This document shows positions 8,202-16,239 of a stretch of DNA of 39,922 nt, piece by piece (position 1 is the stretch's first letter; each line of letters opens with the position of its first letter). The translations under genes and the position numbers were made by a program. Where the stretch lies: positions 1-39,922 of the forward strand of contig JAJDXD010000012.1 in NCBI GenBank assembly GCA_022823405.1, in the 5' to 3' direction. This stretch comes from Gammaproteobacteria bacterium. Lineage in GTDB: Bacteria > Pseudomonadota > Gammaproteobacteria > Arenicellales > JAJDZL01. Below the pieces are notes generated by a model. It had not been told where the DNA came from. It saw nothing but the letters and a program-made list of their open reading frames with translations, and did no database searches.

Positions 8202-8917
8202 TGGAAACCTCAATCGAACTTGTTCCCACACAAGAAACACTGTCATTCATTGAACTGATCACTAATGCAAGTTTGCTGGTACAAATTGTCATGGCAATTT
8301 TGGTGATCGCATCAATGGTTTCCTGGAGCATGATTTTTTACAAGTGGTTTACGCTGAAACATTGGAGCAACATTGCCAGGGAGTTCGAAGGTGAATTTTG
8401 GAGTGTCGGTGATCTAAGCTCGCTTTACTACGACTGGGAACAGCGAAACCGCGATGTCGGATCAATCGCAGAAATTTTCCTTGAGGGTTATCGTGAACTA
8501 AGTCGACTTCTGACTCGCAGAAATATCGACCGTGCGGACATCGTCGACGGAGTACACCGTTCCATGGGGGTGGCACTCAATAGGGCTGAAGAGAGTGTCA
8601 ATTCCAACCTCTCGTTTCTGGCGACCGTCGGTTCAACCAGCCCGTACATTGGTCTCTTTGGCACAGTATGGGGCATCATGAACTCATTTCGAGCGCTCGG
8701 AACACTTCAAACTACAACCATTGCAGCAGTTGCTCCCGGAATCGCAGAAGCGCTGATTGCAACAGCAATGGGTTTGGCGGCAGCGATTCCGGCAGTGATT
8801 GCCTATAACAGATTTTCCTATCAGGCGGACCGACTGCTCGGTCAGTACGAAACATTCGCTGAAGAATTCTTAAGTGTTGTGAACAGGCAGTACGCAATCA
8901 GACAGACACTATCATGA
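8201..8917 (+). CDS. tolQ: Tol-Pal inner membrane protein TolQ
   Basis: TolQ (238 residues) forms, with TolR, the proton-driven motor that energises TolA. Three membrane segments are apparent: about residues 25-48 (SLLVQIVMAILVIASMVSWS), about 140-165 and about 172-197, the last two flanking GTVWGIMNSFRALGTLQTTT, the conserved MotA/TolQ/ExbB channel region. A large cytoplasmic loop follows the first segment. The gene overlaps ybgC by one base and tolR by four. Confidence 0.96.
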   Translation: METSIELVPTQETLSFIELITNASLLVQIVMAILVIASMVSWSMIFYKWFTLKHWSNIAREFEGEFWSVGDLSSLYYDWEQRNRDVGSIAEIFLEGYRELSRLLTRRNIDRADIVDGVHRSMGVALNRAEESVNSNLSFLATVGSTSPYIGLFGTVWGIMNSFRALGTLQTTTIAAVAPGIAEALIATAMGLAAAIPAVIAYNRFSYQADRLLGQYETFAEEFLSVVNRQYAIRQTLS

Positions 8918-9342
8918 AAAAAATCGGTAAACGTCAAAAACACCGACAGATGAATGAGATCAATGTGGTTCCCTACATTGACGTAATGCTTGTATTGTTA
9001 GTCATTTTTATGGTGACGGCACCTTTGCTCACCGAAGGTGTAAAGGTAGATCTGCCTCAGGCAAAGGCAAAGCCGATTCAGTCTTCCGAAAGCATTCCTT
9101 TTGTGGTTCATGTAACCGCAGAAGGCGAGTACTATGTCAATCAGGACAAAGAGCAGCCGGTAGCACTCAATTCCATCAAACTCAGGGCTGCAGCAGTACT
9201 TCGCTCAAAGCCTGCCACACCATTTCTGGTGCGCGGAGATGTCAATGTTGATTTTGATTCAGTTATTCAGGCGATGGTTGCTTTGCAGGCTGCTGGCGTC
9301 AATGACATTGGTCTGGTGACTAGAAATCCTACTGAAAATTGA
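8914..9342 (+). CDS. tolR: Tol-Pal inner membrane protein TolR
   Basis: TolR (142 residues) is the stator partner of TolQ, with one membrane helix and a periplasmic domain. The helix contains the essential proton-path aspartate at residue 23 in YIDVMLVLLVIFMVTAPL, followed by the conserved TEGVKVDLPQA. The C-terminal ExbD/TolR domain ends GVNDIGLVTRNP. The start overlaps the tolQ stop as ATGA, and tolA begins 7 bases after the stop. Confidence 0.97.
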   Translation: MKKIGKRQKHRQMNEINVVPYIDVMLVLLVIFMVTAPLLTEGVKVDLPQAKAKPIQSSESIPFVVHVTAEGEYYVNQDKEQPVALNSIKLRAAAVLRSKPATPFLVRGDVNVDFDSVIQAMVALQAAGVNDIGLVTRNPTEN

Positions 9343-9349
9343 CACGGTT

Positions 9350-10915
9350 GTGCGAAGAAGAAGATCCAATAACTTTGTTGTACCGTCAGTATTGCTGGCA
9401 CTATTGGTTCATACTGCAATAGTGTTCGCAATCGGTGTGAGTATTATCTTACGACCAGAAATTGATACAGGAGGAGCGTTAGATGAGTTAAAAACACCCG
9501 TGAATGCTCGTGCGGTGAACGAAGCCGATGTAATCGAAGAACTAGAACGAATGCAGTTGGAGGAAGAAAAAGAGCGTCTACAGAAGCAAGAACAACAGAA
9601 GCAAATGGAGTTGGCGCTGGAAAAGCAGCGCGAAGCCGAGCGTCGTACCCAAGAAGAGCAGGAAAAACTGGAACAGATGGAGGCCGAACGATTAGCACAG
9701 GAAGAGGAACTTCGTCTGGTCGAGGAACAGAAACGTCTGGCTCAAGCGGAGATTGAGGCTGCCGAACAGAGACGCTTGGAAGAAGAGAGTCGAATTGAAG
9801 AAGCCGATGCTTTGCGGCGTCAACAGGAAGAGGAACTGAGGCAGGCAGAGGAACTAAAACGCTTGGCTCAGGCTGAGACCGAAGCGGCGGAACAAAAATT
9901 ACTGGAGGAACAGCGTCTGTTAGAGCAAATGGAAGCTGAACGATTGGCACAGGAAGAGGAACTTCGTCTGGTCGAGGAACAGAAACGTCTGGCTCAAGCG
10001 GAGATTGAGGCTGCCGAGCAGAAACGCTTGGAAGAACAGCGTCGTTTAGAAGAAGCTGAAGCCCTACGACGTCAGCAAGAGGAAGACCTCAAAGTGGCCG
10101 AGGAGCAAAAGCGTTTGGCACAAGCACAGATTGAAACAGCCGAACAAAAGCTGATAGAAGAGCAGCGTCGGCTAGATGAAGCAGAAGCTTTAAGAAGTCA
10201 ACAGGAAAAAGAACTGAAACAGACCGAAGAGCATAGACAATTGGCACAGGCGGAGGCGGAAGAGGTCGAGAAAAAACGCCTGGAAGAACAGCGTCGTTTA
10301 GAAGAAGCTGAAGCCCTACGACGCCAGCAAGAAGAAGAAAAGCAGAGGCTTGAAAATGAAATTGCCGCAAAGCAACTCGCATTGCAGCAGCAGGAACAAC
10401 AACGCGAAGAACTCAGAAAGCAGAAAGAGTTGGAAGAGAAGCAGGAGCAGGAACGTCAGCGACTAGCTGCAGAAAAGAAGCAGAAGGAACTTGAAGAAAA
10501 AGCAAGACTTGCAAAGCAGAAGGAGCAGCAAGAACAGGCCGAGTTAGCTGAGAAATTGCGAAAGCAACAGGAGGCAGAGTTGAAGCGCCAGCAGGAGCAG
10601 GAGCGTGTAGCGCGTTTGACAAGGCGCGCCACCACTGAATTCGCCAAGTACATTCCTCAAATCAAGAATAAAGTTACTCAGAACTGGATTGAGCAGACAA
10701 ATTGGGGCGATCTCAGAGCAACCGTCACAATCAGAGTAGATCCCAAGGGTGAAGTTATGTTTGTCGAGGTATTAGACTCAAGCGGTTCAGTCGCCTATGA
10801 TCGTTCAGTTACCACTGCGGTGCGGAAAGCATCGCCTCTGCCTATTCCCAGAGATCCTGAAATTTATGCGCTTATCAAAGAATTCAATTTTAGCTTTGGC
10901 GGAAAATCTGGTTGA
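9350..10915 (+). CDS. tolA: Tol-Pal energy transducer TolA, with a long repetitive coiled coil
   Basis: TolA spans the periplasm, linking the TolQR motor to TolB/Pal. The 521-residue protein begins with GTG at 9350 and has an Arg-rich cytoplasmic tip, a membrane helix (about residues 11-33, FVVPSVLLALLVHTAIVFAI), and a Glu/Gln/Ala/Leu/Arg-rich coiled coil (about 60-420). The C-terminal TolA_III/TonB-like domain (about 425-521) is recognised by GDLRATVTIRVDPKGEV and the ending FNFSF. E. coli TolA is 421 residues, so the rod is unusually long. It contains internal repeats with an 84-residue period, listed separately. The stop TGA precedes the preferred tolB ATG by 2 bases. Confidence 0.94.
   Translation: MRRRRSNNFVVPSVLLALLVHTAIVFAIGVSIILRPEIDTGGALDELKTPVNARAVNEADVIEELERMQLEEEKERLQKQEQQKQMELALEKQREAERRTQEEQEKLEQMEAERLAQEEELRLVEEQKRLAQAEIEAAEQRRLEEESRIEEADALRRQQEEELRQAEELKRLAQAETEAAEQKLLEEQRLLEQMEAERLAQEEELRLVEEQKRLAQAEIEAAEQKRLEEQRRLEEAEALRRQQEEDLKVAEEQKRLAQAQIETAEQKLIEEQRRLDEAEALRSQQEKELKQTEEHRQLAQAEAEEVEKKRLEEQRRLEEAEALRRQQEEEKQRLENEIAAKQLALQQQEQQREELRKQKELEEKQEQERQRLAAEKKQKELEEKARLAKQKEQQEQAELAEKLRKQQEAELKRQQEQERVARLTRRATTEFAKYIPQIKNKVTQNWIEQTNWGDLRATVTIRVDPKGEVMFVEVLDSSGSVAYDRSVTTAVRKASPLPIPRDPEIYALIKEFNFSFGGKSG
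9686..10292 (+). repeat. 252-bp-period direct repeats inside tolA
   Basis: Bases 9686-9769 and 9938-10021 are the same 84-base sequence with two differences, offset by exactly 252 bases. A further near-identical pair, beginning at 10034 and 10286, has the same 252-base offset. The unit therefore corresponds to 84 residues, including the motif EERLAQ...EEQKRLAQAEIEAAEQ. The repeats preserve the reading frame and lengthen the coiled coil. Their high DNA identity suggests recent duplication or gene conversion rather than ancient amino-acid constraint. Confidence 0.85.
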
Positions 10916-10917
10916 AC

Positions 10918-12222
10918 ATGAGAAAAACGTTATTTTGTCTATTGGTACTGTTTGGATTATCGCTGAACTCGAATGTCGCCTTTTCGGTGATCACAATTGA
11001 AATTGAAGAAGGCGTCGAGCGCGGAGTTCCGATTGCGATTGTGCCATTTGGTGGCGATGTTAACGAAGACTTGCAATTTTCGCTAGAAGAGGTAATTCGG
11101 AATGATCTTCACAGAACCGGAAAATTTGATCCGATTCCTTCAGATCAGTTCCCAAGTCACCCGTCAACTTCTGATTCGGTAGTCTTTTCTGACTGGCAGC
11201 TAATCGGTGCCGATTTGGTGTTGATTGGCAGAGTGGAACCGGATGAAGAAAAGCCCGATCATTACCGGGTCATCACCCGTCTCTATGACTCCTTTGAACA
11301 GAAACAGGTCTTCGGTGTACAGTTCATCCTCTCTGCGGACAGATTTCGACAGACTGCACATCGAATCGCAAACACCGTCTTCGAGAAAGTGACAGATCAA
11401 GAAAGTTCGTTTGACACGAAGATTTTGTATACGACGTCTCTACCAGATTCAAGTGGCGGTAGCGCGATACACGTGCTGTATTATGCGGACTATGACGGCT
11501 ACAATCCACAGGCTATTTTGCGCACCGGGCGTCCTATCCTGTCACCGGTATGGTCTCCGGATGGTACAAAAATAGCCTATGCAGAATTATTTGAGGGATA
11601 TTCCCTGATTTATATACAGGAAGTCGCGACTGGCGAACGAACCAAAATTGCTGCCCCAAACGGCTACAACAGTGCGCCAAGTTGGTCTCCAGACGGTAAT
11701 AGACTCGCATTTTCACATTCTGACAAGGGAAATTTTGAAATTTACATCTATTCCATTAACGATCAGAGACTGACGCAAGTAACGGATCACCATCAAATCG
11801 ACACTGAACCATCATGGCGGCCAGATGGCAAAAGATTGGTGTTTACATCAAACCGAGGCATAACACCCCAAATTTATGAAGCATCTCCGCAACGTAATGC
11901 GCGGGCCAAACGGGTTGACATTGGCGGTCGGTCAAATTCCGGTGCAAGCTATTCGCCAACAGGTGAACAGTTGGTCGTGATAACTGATCAAGGAATCGGC
12001 AAGCAAGTTGGAATTTATGACTTTTCGGCTGAGACCACTCGCGTCATTTCCTCAACAACTTTGGATGATTCAGCCAAATTTTCACCACACGGAGATATGG
12101 TGATACATGTCGTCGAGGGCTCCAAGAGATATATTAAAATATTATCACCCGATGGACGAGTTGCAACTCGTGTTCCTGTCGTCGAAGGACAAGTCAAGCA
12201 GGTAGATTGGGCCAGCTTTTAG
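10918..12222 (+). CDS. tolB: Tol-Pal periplasmic beta-propeller protein TolB
   Basis: TolB is the periplasmic partner of Pal and TolA. The preferred start is ATG 10918, two bases after the tolA stop; an in-frame TTG at 10912 overlaps tolA. The start gives a signal peptide (MRKTLFCLLVLFGLSLNSNV, cleaved after AFS) and a mature protein with an N-terminal domain (GVPIAIVPFGG). A six-bladed propeller follows, with repeats of the form SPVWSPDGTKIAYAEL, SAPSWSPDGNRLAFSHS and TEPSWRPDGKRLVFTSN, ending VKQVDWASF. The length of 434 residues is normal. Confidence 0.96.
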   Translation: MRKTLFCLLVLFGLSLNSNVAFSVITIEIEEGVERGVPIAIVPFGGDVNEDLQFSLEEVIRNDLHRTGKFDPIPSDQFPSHPSTSDSVVFSDWQLIGADLVLIGRVEPDEEKPDHYRVITRLYDSFEQKQVFGVQFILSADRFRQTAHRIANTVFEKVTDQESSFDTKILYTTSLPDSSGGSAIHVLYYADYDGYNPQAILRTGRPILSPVWSPDGTKIAYAELFEGYSLIYIQEVATGERTKIAAPNGYNSAPSWSPDGNRLAFSHSDKGNFEIYIYSINDQRLTQVTDHHQIDTEPSWRPDGKRLVFTSNRGITPQIYEASPQRNARAKRVDIGGRSNSGASYSPTGEQLVVITDQGIGKQVGIYDFSAETTRVISSTTLDDSAKFSPHGDMVIHVVEGSKRYIKILSPDGRVATRVPVVEGQVKQVDWASF

Positions 12223-12256
12223 TAAACTTCAAATCTTTCACTCAGAGGAAAACCAC

Positions 12257-12802
12257 ATGTACGCGTTGATGCGATTCATAGCAGTCATTTTCGTTTCACT
12301 GGCATTTCTTTCGGCTTGTGCAAAAGACCCTGACTCATCAATGACGGCTGTTGATGATGCTCCAGAGACAGTGGAAGAGTCGGATACATCAGGCTCGCAA
12401 GATGAATCAGATTTGGTTGAGATGGGACTCACTAATCAATCAGGGGAAGAGGAAGAGAATTTGCTGGCTCACACGGCTGTTTATTTCGGATTCGATGAAG
12501 CAATTGTTACTGAAAGAGCCAGGCAGATTATTGAAGTACACGCTGAAGCTCTAGTGGCAAATCCAACTGTGATGCTGAATCTCGCAGGCCACGCGGACGA
12601 GCGGGGAACGCGTGAATATAACCTAGCTTTGGGTGAACAGAGAGCCAACGCGATTAGCGCACTTTTCCAGGAGCTTAATGTTGATGCTTCCAGAATAACG
12701 ACGGTTTCATTCGGTGAGGAACTACCCGCAGTAGAAGGTTCCGATGAAGAAAGCTGGGCATTGAATCGGCGGGTGGAAATTGCCCACGATTTAGTTCAAT
12801 AG
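12257..12802 (+). CDS. pal: Peptidoglycan-associated lipoprotein Pal
   Basis: Pal (181 residues) is anchored in the outer membrane by lipid and binds peptidoglycan through an OmpA-like domain. The signal peptide ends with the lipobox LSAC (residue 21), and an acidic Ser-rich linker follows (residues 22-70). The OmpA domain shows VYFGFDEAIV, then LAGHADERGTREYNLALGEQ and WALNRRVEIAH. The Shine-Dalgarno AGAGGAA lies just before the ATG. The linker is longer and more acidic than in E. coli Pal (173 residues). Confidence 0.96.
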   Translation: MYALMRFIAVIFVSLAFLSACAKDPDSSMTAVDDAPETVEESDTSGSQDESDLVEMGLTNQSGEEEENLLAHTAVYFGFDEAIVTERARQIIEVHAEALVANPTVMLNLAGHADERGTREYNLALGEQRANAISALFQELNVDASRITTVSFGEELPAVEGSDEESWALNRRVEIAHDLVQ

Positions 12803-12834
12803 TAGCAGAGTGGTGGAATTGAGACTCATCTGAA

Positions 12835-13701
12835 GTGGCCATCTTTCATTCAATTCAATCTGGAATTGCGCCATGTGCGCTCGCCGTAGCAGCACTTGTT
12901 ACCGGGTGTACGGCACCCGCTGCATCGACTGTTGGCTCCTCATCCGCAGGCACAAGTTCTGCTCAGAGTTCATCGGCTGTTGGCACTGAAGAATTGGCCC
13001 CACAGACGATGCTCGCACAGGTTCAAGCACTTTCTGAAGAAGTGCGGACTTTGCGAGATCAGGTGGAAGTGTTGGAAATCGAACTGGATGATACCAAACA
13101 GCGTCAAATGGATCTTTACGATGACCTCGACGCCAGGTTGCGTAAATTTGAGCGGACAGGGTCAGGTAGTAATCTGGGTACAGAGCAAACCGATGGTGTG
13201 GAATCTTCTTCTGATGAAACAACACCTTCTGGTGAGTCGGATACGGTCTCTGCAGAAGGTGAAGGCACCGCTGTGGCAACACTGCCAGAATCAGTCCCGG
13301 ACGTCGACCCTGAAGTAATACGCGAGGTCTACGACACTGGATTTCGCGCGCTAAAGCAGGGCAAGTATGAAGATGCAATCTCTACATTTACCGCTTTGGT
13401 TGATAACTATCCACAAAGCGAGTTGGTTGATGATGCTCTTTACTGGATCGCTGAAGCCAACTACGTTACCAAGAAACATGATGTAGCATTGCAGGGATTC
13501 GAGCAGATTATCAGAGATTATCCAGACAATCGGCGTGCGGCTGAAGCGATGCTTAAGATCGCGATCATCTATGCAGACCAAGAAAACTATGAACAGGCCG
13601 AAAACTATTTGTTGGAGGTGATGGAGCGCTACCCAGCCAGTCGTTCCGCATTTAATGCCAATCGTAGGCTCAATAAACTGAAACGAGACGGCAATCTTTA
13701 A
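12835..13701 (+). CDS. cpoB: Cell division coordinator CpoB (YbgF), possibly a lipoprotein
   Basis: This 288-residue envelope protein begins at GTG 12835 (MAIFHSIQSGIAPCALAVAA); an upstream in-frame stop at 12820 excludes earlier starts. A trimerising coiled coil follows at about residues 55-100 (VQALSEEVRTLRDQVEVLEI). A low-complexity Ser/Glu/Thr linker comes next, and then three TPR-like repeats (AIREVYDTGFRALKQGKYED-type, ALYWIAEANYVTKKHDVALQ, AAEAMLKIAIIYADQENYEQ). CpoB coordinates peptidoglycan synthesis with outer-membrane constriction and is the standard last gene of tol-pal. The predicted signal ends VTGC, which fits a lipobox, unlike E. coli CpoB, which is soluble and periplasmic. 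Confidence 0.92.
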   Translation: MAIFHSIQSGIAPCALAVAALVTGCTAPAASTVGSSSAGTSSAQSSSAVGTEELAPQTMLAQVQALSEEVRTLRDQVEVLEIELDDTKQRQMDLYDDLDARLRKFERTGSGSNLGTEQTDGVESSSDETTPSGESDTVSAEGEGTAVATLPESVPDVDPEVIREVYDTGFRALKQGKYEDAISTFTALVDNYPQSELVDDALYWIAEANYVTKKHDVALQGFEQIIRDYPDNRRAAEAMLKIAIIYADQENYEQAENYLLEVMERYPASRSAFNANRRLNKLKRDGNL

Positions 13702-13721
13702 CCGTTATCGATCGCGTTGTC

Positions 13722-13753
13722 AGTTCCCAATTATTGCGGTTTCTTTGGGAACT
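13722..13753. terminator. Hairpin terminator between the convergent cpoB and livF
   Basis: AGTTCCCAA (13722-13730) and TTGGGAACT (13745-13753) form a perfect 9-bp stem around a 14-base loop. A short T-run follows at 13760-13764. A second small hairpin, GCAGAT-CTTA-ATCTGC (13765-13780), follows immediately. The position between two convergent operons suits bidirectional termination. Confidence 0.6.
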
Positions 13754-13807
13754 AAGGGATTTTTGCAGATCTTAATCTGCAGTCAGAATTTGGTTGCGAG
13801 TATTCCG

Positions 13808-14515
13808 CTAGATTCCGATATAGCGCTGCTGTAGTTTCTGATCTGATCGCAATTCTTCAGAATTTCCATTCCATACAACGTAACCCTTTTCGACGATGTA
13901 ATGTCGGTCGCCGATTCGAAGCAGGGAATCAAGGTGCTTGTCAATCAGTAAAATTGATTGTTGATTGTCTTTTAATTGGGAAATACTCTCCCAAATCTGA
14001 GCACGTAAGAAAGGGGACAGCCCTTCAGTCGCTTCATCTAGCAGTAGTAGTTTTGGATTCGTCATCAGTGCTCTGCCAATTGAAAGCATTTGTTGTTCGC
14101 CCCCGGAGATTCTGCCACCTTTAATTTTTGCTCGCGGTTCCAACGCAGGAAATAAAGCCATGACCTTGTCAACAGTCCATGGGTTATCTAGTTCATTCCT
14201 GTTGTGTGCTGTTGCGATAAGGTTCTCCATTACACTGAGATTTGGGAATATGTGTCGCCCCTCTGGCGCTAATCCAACACCCGCGTTCGCAACTCGGTAT
14301 GCGGGCCATCTAGTGATGTCTTTCCCAGCAAATTTAATCGAACCGGTGGCTGGTTTGACAAGCCCCATAATCGAGCGAATCGTCGTTGTTTTGCCCATCC
14401 CATTTCGACCAAGCAGAGTGACCACCTCTCCCTGATCAATCTCAATGCTGATGCCAAATAAAGCCTGAGTTTGACCATAGAACGCTTCAATGTTATTGAC
14501 TGATAAAATCGGCAT
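13808..14515 (-). CDS. livF: HAAT-type ABC importer ATP-binding protein, LivF-like (system 1)
   Basis: One of two ATPases powering importer system 1. The start is ATG at 14515 (MPILSVNNIEAFYGQTQALF), one base after the livG stop; an upstream in-frame extension to 14581 runs inside livG and is unlikely. The 235-residue protein shows Walker A (LLGRNGMGKTTT), the ABC signature (ISGGEQQM) and Walker B (LLLLDEATEGLSP). The LivF-specific lengths of the loops fit. The H-loop region reads LLIDKHLDSLL, where LivF proteins usually have a VEQN-like segment, a modest oddity. It is the last gene of the operon. Substrate class (branched-chain amino acid, amide or aromatic acid) is not decidable from this subunit. 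Confidence 0.9.
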   Translation of the reverse strand: MPILSVNNIEAFYGQTQALFGISIEIDQGEVVTLLGRNGMGKTTTIRSIMGLVKPATGSIKFAGKDITRWPAYRVANAGVGLAPEGRHIFPNLSVMENLIATAHNRNELDNPWTVDKVMALFPALEPRAKIKGGRISGGEQQMLSIGRALMTNPKLLLLDEATEGLSPFLRAQIWESISQLKDNQQSILLIDKHLDSLLRIGDRHYIVEKGYVVWNGNSEELRSDQKLQQRYIGI

Positions 14516-14516
14516 G

Positions 14517-15263
14517 CTAGTCAACTCCCAGATAAGCACTGCGTACCATAGCATCTGCCCGAATTTCATCAGGTGTCCCACTGGCGATCAAACGGCCATA
14601 TACCATGACTGATATTCGGTCGGCTAGTGTAAAGACTGCATCCATGTCGTGTTCAATAACCAGAATCGTAAACTTTCGCTTGAGTCCATTTAGGAAATTG
14701 ACAATTTTGACTGAATCTATTCGCCCCATTCCGGCAAGTGGTTCATCAAGAATCAATAACTTTGGATCCATTGCCAGAGCAATGGCCAATTCCAGCTGTC
14801 GTTGTTCTCCGTGCGCCAAATCTCCAGAAGTGGTATCGCGCAACTCTCCCATGCCGATCGATTCAAGAACTTCGACTGCCCGGTTTTGAATCTTATCTTC
14901 GGATGACACGGGTTTCCACATATTGTAGCTGTGTCCAAAATGTGCTTGAATGGCGAGTGCAACATTCTCCTGACAAGTAAACTCTCGAAGAATTGAGGTG
15001 ATCTGAAATGATCGCGCGATTCCCATGAGAGAACGGGCAGGTGCTTTCATGTGGGAAATGGGTATTCCGTCAAATTGAATTTCTCCCGAATCACTCTGTA
15101 GAATTCCCGAAATTTGCGAGATCAAGGTAGTTTTACCAGCTCCGTTTGGACCGATCAATGCATGAATTTCACCGCGCTCAACTTCAACATTGACGTTATC
15201 TGTTGCACATACCCCACCGAAAGACTTGTTGAGATCGGTAATTTTGAGCAGAGTGTTATTCAT
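14517..15263 (-). CDS. livG: HAAT-type ABC importer ATP-binding protein, LivG-like (system 1)
   Basis: The second ATPase of system 1, 248 residues from ATG 15263 (MNNTLLKITDLNKSFGGVCA), which overlaps the end of livM by 8 bases. An upstream ATG at 15296 lies inside livM and is less likely. Visible motifs are Walker A (IGPNGAGKTTL), the signature (LAHGEQRQLELAIAL), Walker B (LLILDEPLAGM) and the H-loop (VIEHDMDAVF). The signature AHGEQR is the form usual in LivG. It pairs with LivF as the cytoplasmic dimer under LivH/LivM. Confidence 0.9.
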   Translation of the reverse strand: MNNTLLKITDLNKSFGGVCATDNVNVEVERGEIHALIGPNGAGKTTLISQISGILQSDSGEIQFDGIPISHMKAPARSLMGIARSFQITSILREFTCQENVALAIQAHFGHSYNMWKPVSSEDKIQNRAVEVLESIGMGELRDTTSGDLAHGEQRQLELAIALAMDPKLLILDEPLAGMGRIDSVKIVNFLNGLKRKFTILVIEHDMDAVFTLADRISVMVYGRLIASGTPDEIRADAMVRSAYLGVD

Positions 15264-16221
15264 TACCAGATCTCTTGATACTAAGCAGCCCATCAATCCC
15301 TCGCGGCGAAAGCAGCACGACCAAAATTAAAAACGGCCCAAAAATCAAATGCCAGTGTTCGGTTATTCGGGAAAAAAACTCTGAGAGCAGCCAGAATACC
15401 AAGGCACCGGTTACAGGACCGAGAATACTAGCCATTCCACCCAAAACCACCATGAAAATTAACTCACCTGAACGAGTCCAGTGCATGATATCGGGACTAA
15501 CAAACTTTTCTACATTCGCGCTGAGAACGCCGCCCAAGGCACACATGACACCCGCAAGAATGAAGCAAACGAGTCGGTATCTGAAGGTTGAATAGCCAAG
15601 CACTTCCATACGGGTCTCATTGGATTTTGTTCCGCGAATGACGTATCCAAATCGCGATCGAATCAGGCGGTGAGAAAAGTACAAACAGGCAATCATGACC
15701 AAGAAAATCAAATAGTAGCGTTGTACCGGGTTATCCATACTGATCAAGTCTGTTCCGAAATCGCTGCGGTCGTAAATAATTAGTCCATCGTCACTGCCAT
15801 ATTCTTCGATACTGATGGAAAGAAAGTAAACCATCTGCGTGAGAGCCATCGTAATCATGATGAAGTAAACTCCGCGCGTTCTCAGACTGATTCCGCCGAA
15901 AATAAGTGCAATGAACGCTGCTACGGCGACTGCTGTAACTAATTGAAGGTAGAAGTTGTAGATATCGTAGTAGGCGAAAATACCGACTGTGTATGCACCA
16001 ATTCCGAGATATAGAGAATGCCCAAAACTGATCATGCCCCCATATCCAAGAATCAGATTGAGACTGATGGCCGCGATAGCCCATATCATCAACCGGGAGA
16101 ACAGGTTGATGTAATAGGGCTGATCTAAAATTCCCGCCGCTATTGGTGCAAGTGCACAGGTACCAATCACCAGGATGGCAAGAATGGTACGGCGATTTTG
16201 CAGGGAGTTCAGTACGCGCAT
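15256..16221 (-). CDS. livM: HAAT-type ABC importer permease, LivM-like (system 1)
   Basis: This 321-residue inner-membrane permease begins MRVLNSLQNRRTILAILVIG. It has about nine hydrophobic segments and the LivM signature region AAISLNLILGYGGMISFGHS near residues 51-70, followed by the cytoplasmic loop RSRFGYVIRGTKSNETRMEV that contacts the ATPase. Its stop overlaps livG, and livH ends 18 bases upstream of its start. Confidence 0.92.
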   Translation of the reverse strand: MRVLNSLQNRRTILAILVIGTCALAPIAAGILDQPYYINLFSRLMIWAIAAISLNLILGYGGMISFGHSLYLGIGAYTVGIFAYYDIYNFYLQLVTAVAVAAFIALIFGGISLRTRGVYFIMITMALTQMVYFLSISIEEYGSDDGLIIYDRSDFGTDLISMDNPVQRYYLIFLVMIACLYFSHRLIRSRFGYVIRGTKSNETRMEVLGYSTFRYRLVCFILAGVMCALGGVLSANVEKFVSPDIMHWTRSGELIFMVVLGGMASILGPVTGALVFWLLSEFFSRITEHWHLIFGPFLILVVLLSPRGIDGLLSIKRSGNE

Positions 16222-16239
16222 AAAGTTCCGGATGGATGA

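Noticed and set aside
9444..9950. A 168-codon open frame on the - strand inside tolA
   Set aside because: It mirrors the repetitive Glu/Gln-rich coding of tolA, is rich in Pro/Val/Leu from antisense GAA/CAG codons, and has no domain or ribosome site.
12899..13378. A 159-codon open frame on the - strand inside cpoB, and a 140-codon + frame at 12896-13318
   Set aside because: Both are shadows of cpoB, which has clear coiled-coil and TPR domains in its own frame.
14516..14581. N-terminal extension of system 1 LivF
   Set aside because: The extension lies inside livG, has no homology to LivF N-termini, and ATG 14515 is one base after the livG stop.
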